Positions 26,201-32,830 of a DNA stretch of 64,000 nt are shown piece after piece. The position numbers and the translations under genes were made by a program. The notes beneath the pieces are model-generated. The model searched no databases. It saw only the letters and a program-made list of their open reading frames with translations, and was not told the origin of the DNA. Each line of letters starts with the position of its first letter. The first letter of the stretch is position 1. The DNA lies in contig OX337232.1 in the NCBI GenBank assembly GCA_946965045.2, positions 2,542,001 to 2,606,000 of the forward strand. Reading direction: 5' to 3'. This DNA is from Epithemia pelagica. Lineage: Eukaryota > Bacillariophyta > Bacillariophyceae > Surirellales > Surirellaceae.

Positions 26201-28340
26201 TCCGAAGCGACTGATTGAAGAATATGCATGTGCTGGCATCGATTTCAGCCGATTGCAACTGAGTAGCGCCGAGGTGCGGTATTATCAAGCTATGTCATCT
26301 TTGGGACATGAAGATGCCGATTTTGATTTCGCTCCTCTAGCTTCTGACGTTCGACACGGCTATCAACATGCCGACATGTATCGAGCTCCTGTATTTCATG
26401 ATGATGCCCCTCTGATCTCCAATGATATCAGTGATGCCTTTCTGTCTACTGATGTCGATCCCGACTATCAAGCTCCTACCTTTCCGATTGACAGTATTGC
26501 CTCAGGATATAGCACAAACTCTACAACGCTTGCACAGGAATGTGCCCTAGTGGGTGCAGGTCTAGGCGGTGGAATCCAGAATACTAAAGAGTTACACGTC
26601 CTGTCCTACGAAGAAGCCATCAATGGTCCTGAACGTGACCAGTGGCTTGAGTCCATTGAAAAAGAGTATCAGCGCATGATTGACAACGGTGTGTTTATTC
26701 CGTGTGCTCCGGAAGATGTCCCTGTCGGAGCTAAGATTCTGAGTAATGTTTGGGCCATGAAGAAGAAGGCGAACGGCACTTTTCGTGCTCGTCTTAACGC
26801 CCGCGGCTATGAACAGGTCGACGGCGAACATTACGACAGTCATGCGACGTTTGCTCCTGTCGCGTCCGAGATGACCATCATGATCATTCTTGTTCTGATC
26901 ATCATTGCGAATTGGGTGGTCCATATTATGGACGTCAAGGGCGCTTTTCTCCTCGGCGATTTTGAAAAGGACCGCAAGATGTGGATGACCATTCCGAAAG
27001 GAATGGAATCCAAATATCCGCCCGGTTGGTTGGTGTTTCTGGGAAAGACTCTCTACGGAACCAAGCAAGCCGCTCGAGCCTTTTGGAATAAGGTTCAGGT
27101 CGTGATGCAGCTCATTGGATTTCTTCGCAATCGCGCAGACCCTTGTCTTTATTTCGCCTGGACTACGTTCGGATTAGTGATTTGGCTGTCATGGGTCGAT
27201 GACTTTTTGATTTGTGGCTCTGAAGCCGGTGTCCACCATTCAAAGGAAGCAATGAAGGCCCATTTCGACTGTGATGATTGTGGTCCTATGACCGAATATA
27301 TTGGGTGCAAGATTGACATCGATCGGACCAATCGCCAGAGCAAGTTGAGTCAGCCCGTGTTGTTGAAGAGCTTTCACGATGAGTTTGACGTACCGATTCC
27401 TTCACAGCCGTATACAACTCCTGCAGCACCTGGAGAAGTTCTTCGCAATGACGATGGATCCCCCAGTTTGACTTCCAAGCAGCAGTCTCTCTATCGTAGC
27501 GGAGTTGGAAAGTTGTTGCATCTTATGAAATGGACTCGACCAGATATTTTGAACTCCGTCCGTGAATTGTCGAAGTTTATGAAACAAGCAACGGAGAACC
27601 ACCTCAAGGCAATGTACCGCGTCATGCGGTATTGTATGGACACTTCTGAGCGCAGTAAAACACTCCGTCCGGTTGGTTGTTGGGATGGTCGCAAGGACAG
27701 TCTTGACTTTGTCATCCGTGGTATCAGTGACTCCGATTTTGCCAAGGATCCCGAACGCCGCCACAGCGTATCTGGTATTTCAGTTTTCTTGCAAGATGCT
27801 CCCATATCTGAATCTAGCCGTATGCAAGACTGTGTGACTCTATCCGTGAGTGAAGCCGAAATTGTTGCAGCCGTTGAAACAGGTCAGAGGATGTTGTTTG
27901 GAATGCGCGTACTGGAACAGATGGGACTTACCGTTGCCAAACCCATGATTCTACACATGGATTGCAAAGGAGCTCTTGCATTGACACACTCATGGAGTGT
28001 GGGCGGTCGTACTCGCCATATTGATGTGAAGTGGCATTTTTTGCGTGAGATGAAGGAAGAAGGACTCATTCATACAGTATGGGTCCACTCACCTGACAAC
28101 AGCGCCGATCTTTTCACCAAGAATTTGTCTGGTCCTGACTTCAAGCGTCACAGTCTCGTCTATTGCTCCGATCTTGATCCCAACGTTCAGGCCGATGACG
28201 ATCCCACAAACACTGCCAGTGATCTTCCATGCGCTCACGTTGAACCCATAGCTGGATCCGAAACCGCATTGATGGTCCATCAAGGCCCGATTCCATATTG
28301 GATTCAATCCTTTCTTCGCTCTCAATCGACTTCCAAGTGA
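23214..28340 (+). CDS. Copia-2 Gag-Pol polyprotein
   Basis: 1,708 residues with no interruption. Gag carries two CCHC knuckles, CNFCQEPGHGYYQC (near 265) and CEDCKVYGHSTHRC (near 331). The protease has the standard IADTGATQHM (near 438). A pre-integrase zinc motif (HDRLGHIGN...CAACAAGKA) precedes the integrase with its D-D-E set (VYLDMS near 660, VRLDNAGEN, NSLAEVS). Reverse transcriptase shows MDVKGAFLLGDF (near 1239) and active site WVDDF (near 1327). RNase H has SVSEAE (near 1546), RHIDVKWH and ADLFTKNL. The ATG sits in atcATGGa. Every catalytic residue looks intact. Confidence 0.95.
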   Translation: MDITSNDKSATAVKVPTFSGKKSDYPIWWMRFRSHARVYNFIQALSEQPDPDLPGTEDAVIDESTDSGKKQKKALHRNAMAVSCLSMALQADDDLKLVMKSITADWPGGQAHIIIKGLNRNYTSENIAAKTRIRQDINKINMTDTMNPKILRKRISQIENRHNHELGDDDLVAIVIEKAAPVYNTIVAAEQRAKGSQVTADDLIDAMMTQWNLHHDEDDDGEDGTESSLDSGGLSLQATQVVKNAPICQAVGCTNSEVSSPYVICNFCQEPGHGYYQCPLRLNQTHQGTALVAGQYQAPNNGPPQHQTYRPNTPGQYQQRPYDPNRPRPYCEDCKVYGHSTHRCWENPKNAHLRPPNWTSRRQQQQAPQEPPPQQTPIPNGTQDIATVVASNLTGPPVNTNSATTANPSQGTHVEALLSGIEFPSDIQILRDPNIWIADTGATQHMTSHAQGMINLHKPVNPIGLVMANDTTETASLIGDLPGIRCDKHGHEVGPARLTGVNLLPSAAFNLFSVSKMLKQGWSLSGSSEKIVISKGQMHVEFDIVIPTPDGMIFCMYLRRDTSKTHQEIIGAVPNVNFPTKRNIMTQQQAHDRLGHIGNHQLKAIMDHLGFTLDSSPMDQCAACAAGKARRKNFPRSKSKTKLDDDYDPSQNLAVNRVYLDMSSVRRTPSMPYPKKYQWCMIVHGKTQLKFSSFHSSKNAMVEPVCELFQRWASNGLGVTHVRLDNAGENILLQSRAQSAAWKLGIEFEFTARNTPQQNSLAEVSISTIAMRGRAMMHRANLPLEYRNLLWTTAFDTATLLDGLVVIEINGVSQTRYEHWCGQLPKFAHHLRTWGEAGTVKVATDTSKKLNDRGAHCLFVGYCKDHAGDVYRMFNPTTKMVHMTRDVVWLRRMYFVPPPSVPHLMVSPVVDPSTYADHEDLPLIDDNAPFIEMLEDNNAQPKTDAIEPESNAPMEIERPTVETINQADDADDNVSVMTSATPRREQVTRTGRHVRPPKRLIEEYACAGIDFSRLQLSSAEVRYYQAMSSLGHEDADFDFAPLASDVRHGYQHADMYRAPVFHDDAPLISNDISDAFLSTDVDPDYQAPTFPIDSIASGYSTNSTTLAQECALVGAGLGGGIQNTKELHVLSYEEAINGPERDQWLESIEKEYQRMIDNGVFIPCAPEDVPVGAKILSNVWAMKKKANGTFRARLNARGYEQVDGEHYDSHATFAPVASEMTIMIILVLIIIANWVVHIMDVKGAFLLGDFEKDRKMWMTIPKGMESKYPPGWLVFLGKTLYGTKQAARAFWNKVQVVMQLIGFLRNRADPCLYFAWTTFGLVIWLSWVDDFLICGSEAGVHHSKEAMKAHFDCDDCGPMTEYIGCKIDIDRTNRQSKLSQPVLLKSFHDEFDVPIPSQPYTTPAAPGEVLRNDDGSPSLTSKQQSLYRSGVGKLLHLMKWTRPDILNSVRELSKFMKQATENHLKAMYRVMRYCMDTSERSKTLRPVGCWDGRKDSLDFVIRGISDSDFAKDPERRHSVSGISVFLQDAPISESSRMQDCVTLSVSEAEIVAAVETGQRMLFGMRVLEQMGLTVAKPMILHMDCKGALALTHSWSVGGRTRHIDVKWHFLREMKEEGLIHTVWVHSPDNSADLFTKNLSGPDFKRHSLVYCSDLDPNVQADDDPTNTASDLPCAHVEPIAGSETALMVHQGPIPYWIQSFLRSQSTSK

Positions 28341-28640
28341 CCAAGCCCATTCATCCTCATACCACCACAGTGAAACGCGTCATCTTCATCGATAGCATCT
28401 GCCCTGAACTGCAATCTCAACACAAAACCAAAATAACATCAGAATCCAACAAAATCCAACAACAACATCAACAACAAATAATCATCATCATCATCATCAT
28501 CATCACATACCGACAATAACAAACACATCGAAGTCAGGCAGGGTATCTTTCAACGCACACGCAACACAGTTCTCACATCATTCTGCATTCGTCAAAATTT
28601 ATGGCATCAATGACATTCGAGCGACACAATTAGGCAGGGT

Positions 28641-28924
28641 GTCGGAATCAAAGAATTGAGTCGCTCTTCATGTCGTGATCCCGAAGTGGTCGCACATCCA
28701 AATCATTGGGATAGAAACCGCATGGGAGGCGGTTATAGATCACCTAGATCTTGGATGATTTCGATCTCAACTGGCATAACAACAACTCCCATCTTGGACA
28801 ACACTCTAGTCGTAACACTCACTCTTTCTAGATCGATCATTTTGAAAAGCAATTCGTCTACATTTACATCTCTATTGCTTCTGTGCACGGAAGACTCCAT
28901 TTGGGCCAATCTAGTGATCCAACA
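28641..28924 (+). repeat. 3' LTR of Copia-2
   Basis: Copy of 22705-22988, preceded by the purine stretch ggcaggg, a plausible polypurine tract. The same caggcagggta word occurs at about 28535. Between the stop codon and this LTR is a (TCA)n microsatellite near 28483-28505. Confidence 0.93.
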
Positions 28925-29122
28925 AATTGGCTTATTTCCGGGTTCGCGCACGCTACCCTCGTAGGAGTATATAGGTGTAAAACCTCATACTCCTAGCAAC
29001 AAAACTGGGTAGAAGTACTCTTGAGAATATGAATGGATGTGAATACTCCTAACTTTGAAACTGCAGCTGTCACAATAGAATATACATTTGTTTTCCCTCT
29101 AGGCACCATAATGCCATCTATC
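28925..29122. other. 3' flank of glutaredoxin-like gene with TAGGAGTA hairpin
   Basis: taggagtat (28962-28970) pairs with atactccta (28987-28995), a perfect 9-bp stem. No canonical SECIS quartet (ATGA opposite GA with an apical AA) could be made out by eye in this flank. Confidence 0.5.
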
Positions 29123-29656
29123 TTACTTTGCTTTCTTGGTCGTCGTCGTCGTCTTCTTTTTAAGTACCCGTGCTTTGCGAAGGAGAGTCTCCAAGTCATC
29201 GGATTGCGCCAATTGTCCCAATTCCCGACATCCACCACTCCATATGCCTCCACTGAACACCATTGGGAGACTGGTGGCACCCGATTCCCCTTCCTTGGCC
29301 AATTCGACTCGCACGGCGGATTCTTGGCCTCCCCACAATAAGAACCATTCGGCACCCAATTCCTTTTGGACAAAGTCGTATCCCGTCGATTCCAAGAGTT
29401 GGACCGCTTCACTACGAAAGGGACTTCATCCATAAGTATAAATCAACGCCTGATTCTGTTTCTTCTTGTCGGCTTGGAGTTGGGCCACGGCCGCTTGTGG
29501 ATCTTTCTCCGATCCCAACCGAGTGGCCTGAATCCCAGCTTGTGCCTTGAATCCGTATGTGTGTCGCAACAAATGCATTCCTTGTGCGGCCTTTTGAATC
29601 ACGGGATTGGGAGCGTACGCATGGGTCGCAGAGACTGAGAAGATCAGAGACACCAA
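29123..29656 (-). CDS. Glutaredoxin-like protein with in-frame TGA at active site
   Basis: The frame is open from 29656 to 29123 except for one TGA at 29428-29426. Upstream is a hydrophobic VSLIFSVSATHAYAP segment, then helices, then ALIYTYG before the TGA and SPFRSEAVQLLESTGYDF after it. The downstream part has the cis-Pro loop TSLPMVF and GGIWSGGC of glutaredoxins, so both halves belong to one thioredoxin-fold protein. The TGA sits exactly where the redox motif begins, so selenocysteine is possible; a nonsense mutation is the alternative. An ATG at 29696 gives a good signal-peptide start (MAVFVSMSAVVAAL) but joins the main frame only with a 2-nt shift near 29656. Confidence 0.6.
29426..29428 (-). 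other. In-frame TGA, candidate selenocysteine codon
   Basis: Codon order is ...TAT GGA TGA AGT CCC TTT..., read Y-G-(TGA)-S-P-F. The reading frame and fold continue on both sides. No SECIS was recognised. Copia-2 inserted 198 bp downstream of the stop codon, so part of the native 3' UTR may now lie left of 22705. Confidence 0.4.
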
Positions 29657-29963
29657 AGGGCCGCCACGACGGCACTCATACTCACGAACACAGCCATTGT
29701 GCTACGACTGACGAATCTTTGATTGTTTACTTGTAGGAGTAAATACCATGAATTGGCCATAGCTATGCATACTATCTTCTACCCAGCAGAGGTGACTTAG
29801 AGTCACGCCTCGTAAGGTTATAGATTATTGCATCGAGTATACTGACCCAACTGCGACTTGGACCACTTCCGCTGGGGAATACCAATCGTTTCATCCGACT
29901 CGTTTCCCGACCGACGGACTGACGGTGGCCGCAGATGGTTTGGGTGACATATAATATGTGCGC

Positions 29964-30173
29964 TGTTGTGGCAAGATCAGGAAACGGTAGGAGTCGACCA
30001 AAAGGCGACTGGCGAGAAGGCGAAAGAAGATGCAGATTGGATCTTGGTGAAGCGACGTGGCCAAAGAAAAGCAACGCAAACGAAACAAGAAGAAGCTCAT
30101 TCTAAGGAGAATACGTAGTTCGATAAGCCTATAAAGAGTTGCTTTTACGGCACGGCTTGTTTGAGTTTCAACA
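29964..30173 (+). repeat. 5' LTR of Copia-3
   Basis: Bounded by TGTTGTGGCAAG and GTTTCAACA, matching the Copia-1 LTR ends TGTTAGGACAAG and GTTTCAACA. In the same phase as Copia-1 it encodes a Pol tail (KEDADWILVKRRGQRK; Copia-1 has EEKAQWTLVTRQSHRHK), ending at TAG 30116-30118. Confidence 0.78.
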
Positions 30174-30187
30174 TGTTCTCCTTAGAA
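30174..30187 (+). promoter_or_regulatory. Primer-binding site of Copia-3, complementary to its own LTR
   Basis: TGTTCTCCTTAGAA directly follows the LTR. It pairs with TTCTAAGGAGAATA at 30100-30113 inside the LTR: 13 Watson-Crick pairs and one G-U. The position and length equal those in Copia-1, but the core bases are different. Confidence 0.65.
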
Positions 30188-30231
30188 AATAACCATTACA
30201 TTCACTCAGTTTTTGCCGTGAACTACACTGC

Positions 30232-30912
30232 ATGAGCGAAGAGTCAGCAAGTTCAAGAGTAAAGAATCTACTAACTCAACTGGCCGAACTCGCTATTGCC
30301 GAACAAGACAGTTTACGTGCGGTTGAAGTTCGTTACCAAGAGAATCACCGTCGCAAGGAACGTCAGCACTGCGAAGCGGTCGCTGCTCTTGAACAGCAGT
30401 GGGAGATTACCAGGGATAACGATTACGACGAGTGCGAGATCCGGAAGCAGATCATCTTCGAAGATACGCAGGCAAAACGAGAACGTTTGTTGGCGGAAGT
30501 GAAGCAAGCCGAAGAAACACAACTCCCAAGCACTTGTGTGGCCACCTATCCTGAACACAGTGAGGCAGCCAATCCTGAAGAACCAGATCCAAGAACAGCT
30601 ACACCAGTCGAGACGCCACAGAGTGAGATTCCTGTTGCCCTTGTGGACGTAATTAGGGAAACCGCAGACGGTCAAATCGAGACTGAAACCAACTACCCAA
30701 GGATCCCTTCGCAACGAGGAGTAGCCCCAAAGTGGATTCCAAAAGGAACACGTGTGTGGATCCTCAATCCGTTAAAGCTCAAGGACGCTATCCCCAGGAC
30801 CCATTTACAAGGCACTGTCTCTCGTCACGGGTCACTTCGTGAAGATCTGGAACCCAGTGACAAATCGCCACGAGGAGCATCGAAGGCACCGCGAGAGCCT
30901 AGCCATCATTGA
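30232..30912 (+). CDS. Copia-3 ORF1, coiled-coil protein, 3' end frameshifted
   Basis: Counterpart of the Copia-1 ORF1. Residues ~5-100 are strongly charged and helical (ALEQQWEITRD, RERLLAEVKQAEE), then comes a Pro/Thr-rich hinge and a C-terminal module starting WIPKGTRVWI. Near 30820 the frame moves by one. In the +1 frame HFVKIWNPVTNRHEEHRR continues, matching the Copia-1 ending, and stops at TAA 30914-30916, which overlaps the Gag ATG (30916) as TAATG. The annotated frame instead ends at TGA 30912 with a non-homologous tail, so this copy carries a frameshift. Confidence 0.72.
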   Translation: MSEESASSRVKNLLTQLAELAIAEQDSLRAVEVRYQENHRRKERQHCEAVAALEQQWEITRDNDYDECEIRKQIIFEDTQAKRERLLAEVKQAEETQLPSTCVATYPEHSEAANPEEPDPRTATPVETPQSEIPVALVDVIRETADGQIETETNYPRIPSQRGVAPKWIPKGTRVWILNPLKLKDAIPRTHLQGTVSRHGSLREDLEPSDKSPRGASKAPREPSHH

Positions 30913-30915
30913 ATA

Positions 30916-32250
30916 ATGTCTTCGTCGCAAACAGGATCACAAGCGCGGCCCGATACCGTTGGATCCAATTCTCGCAACAGTGGTCAAGGTAGTCATATAG
31001 GACGTGGCCGTGGGAGAGGTGGACGAGGAGGACGTTCACAACACAGCCAAAACACTGGCCAACAATCAAACAAGTTTCACGGGCAAGAGCCCACCCTCAA
31101 AGAGTGTACGTTTGATTACACAGAAGATCCGCAATCGCGGCGATATTTGAGGAACGTGGAACTCCTCATTGGCTATGTCGGCAACACCTTCACCCGACAT
31201 AATCGACAATACCAACAAGCGCTTGAGGACCTGGAGTTAAAGGACCCAGACAAGCCAGAAATCCCTAAGGATACGAAGGACATCATCCAAGTCGAAGAAT
31301 GGAAAATGGCGTCCAAGGCAAGAGAAGAACAAGTAATGGCCTACGAGAACTTCAGGGCAGCTTTTTATAGCGTCATCTGGGGCCAGTGTACGCCCCTCAT
31401 GAAGGACAAATTACAGGCCAAGGAATCCTACAACACCATCAAGAGCAGCCGAGACGGCATTGCCTTACTTAGTCTGATCAAGGAGACTACATTCACGTTT
31501 GATTCGGGTAGAATCTACAAGCTGGTTGGACGCGATAAGCTGAAAGAGGACTTCTACTCCTTAAAGCGTCGCAACAATCAAAGTATGCATAGCTACTACG
31601 AAGTCTTCCGAGCAAAAGTCAAAGTGCTACAAGAGGCCGGTGTGAAACTTTATGACACAGACCTGGTAAAGTACATTGCCAAAGGGCACAAACGCGAAGA
31701 CACACCTACAGCCGAAGACTTCGAGGAAGCACAAGAACGATGCATTGCAATTCGGTTCATTCGTTCCTGCGGGAATAAAGAATACGAAGCTCATTTACAG
31801 AACATGTTTCTGGATGGACATGCAGCATATCCAGCGTCCTTAGCTGATGCTCGCGCCATTATCGACACCCGAATGACGAGCAAAAACAAACAAGATCCTA
31901 CACCGCAAGGACAGCAACCAGACAATGCAACCGGAGTCGCCTACGCCACTCACGAAGCTGCCACGACCGACAGTACCACGTCTACGATCACCAATAGTCA
32001 AGATGGGGTCAGCCAAAATAACGGTAACAGTAATGGAGGTGGGAACAACAGGCAGACTGATGATCCAGGAGATGTTCATGAAACCTCACCCGAATGTGTT
32101 TTCTCTTCTCATTCCCAGGCTAGCACCATCCCAACAGATTGGTTGTTGCTCGACAACCAGTCAACTGTAGACATCATTCACGATAAAAAACTCTTAAAAA
32201 ACATTCACACCTCCGACAATCCAATCGTGCGAATTCGGGTCAATTCCTGA
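30916..32250 (+). CDS. Copia-3 Gag and partial Pol (truncated)
   Basis: 444 residues. It has a Gly/Arg-rich start, a Gag body closely following Copia-1 (RRYLRNVELLIGYVGNTF, FYSVIWGQCTPLMKDKL, KEYEAHLQNMFLDG), a Thr/Asn-rich linker and the protease box LLLDNQSTVD. The frame ends shortly after, where homology stops. The ATG overlaps the ancestral ORF1 stop (TAATG). Confidence 0.85.
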   Translation: MSSSQTGSQARPDTVGSNSRNSGQGSHIGRGRGRGGRGGRSQHSQNTGQQSNKFHGQEPTLKECTFDYTEDPQSRRYLRNVELLIGYVGNTFTRHNRQYQQALEDLELKDPDKPEIPKDTKDIIQVEEWKMASKAREEQVMAYENFRAAFYSVIWGQCTPLMKDKLQAKESYNTIKSSRDGIALLSLIKETTFTFDSGRIYKLVGRDKLKEDFYSLKRRNNQSMHSYYEVFRAKVKVLQEAGVKLYDTDLVKYIAKGHKREDTPTAEDFEEAQERCIAIRFIRSCGNKEYEAHLQNMFLDGHAAYPASLADARAIIDTRMTSKNKQDPTPQGQQPDNATGVAYATHEAATTDSTTSTITNSQDGVSQNNGNSNGGGNNRQTDDPGDVHETSPECVFSSHSQASTIPTDWLLLDNQSTVDIIHDKKLLKNIHTSDNPIVRIRVNS

Positions 32251-32830
32251 CTTTGTCTTCGATGAACATCGATGAAGCGCTCCTACGTTGGTTGGTGCAC
32301 GGAAGCGTTCATGTGCCCGTCATAGGTTCAACTTACTGCCAATTTGCGTGGAAGCTACTCTCTAATGTCCCGCCTGGTAGTTGATCTCCAGGATTCGAAG
32401 TTCCCTGTCAAAAACATGTGGTGACAAAAAGTACCACAATGTGTGGCTACGAGTATAAGATAAAATGTACGCCGAACCCTACAATAGAACTTCCGGAAGT
32501 TCGGGGGGGGTGGTTCTTTGCGATTCCTCAGGGAACGTTTTCCTCAGAACACCACTAAACCTCCGCGACGTACAGACGTCGCTAGAGACTGACAAATTGT
32601 CACCAATGGGTTCACCGACAGCTACCACTGACAAATAAAGATGCGACTGCCACGTTGGATTTATTGCAGACGCGCACAGGTTGAAAGTGTGTCTGAAGCC
32701 GCGACCAAGACTACAAACGTAACAAAAGACACTTCGAGTTTTGTCTCACAAAAATTCCTCTTTTGCCCCAGAAAACAACAAAGATAAACTCAAACACCAG
32801 GACTGCATCTACCGACAACACTGCACTCTC
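32251..32830. other. No gene; flank of truncated Copia-3 and leader of next gene
   Basis: Contains an acttccggaagt palindrome with a following G run (near 32490-32512). No LTR or Pol remnant could be recognised. Confidence 0.45.

Larger units (their letters stand above)
22705..28924 (+). mobile_element. Complete Ty1/Copia retrotransposon Copia-2
   Basis: LTRs 22705-22988 and 28641-28924 (284 bp) look identical, so insertion is very recent. The right LTR has T before GTCGG (giving TG...CA ends), while the left copy has A at that place. I see no clean 5-bp target duplication: gacaa on the left, aattg on the right. One intact polyprotein (23214-28340) follows a 225-bp leader. The first internal bases form the palindrome TACTAGCTAGTA, not an evident tRNA-complementary site. 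The lineage differs from Copia-1/3. Confidence 0.93.
29964..32250 (+). mobile_element. Truncated Ty1/Copia element Copia-3 (Copia-1 lineage)
   Basis: 5' LTR 29964-30173, leader, ORF1 (30232), then Gag and the start of Pol (30916-32250), breaking off just after the protease box LLDNQSTVD. Integrase, reverse transcriptase, RNase H and 3' LTR are missing, and unrelated sequence follows. Organisation and protein motifs (Arg/Gly-rich Gag start, DNQ protease, ORF1) match Copia-1, though nucleotide similarity is low. The two are thus distant members of one lineage. Confidence 0.88.
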
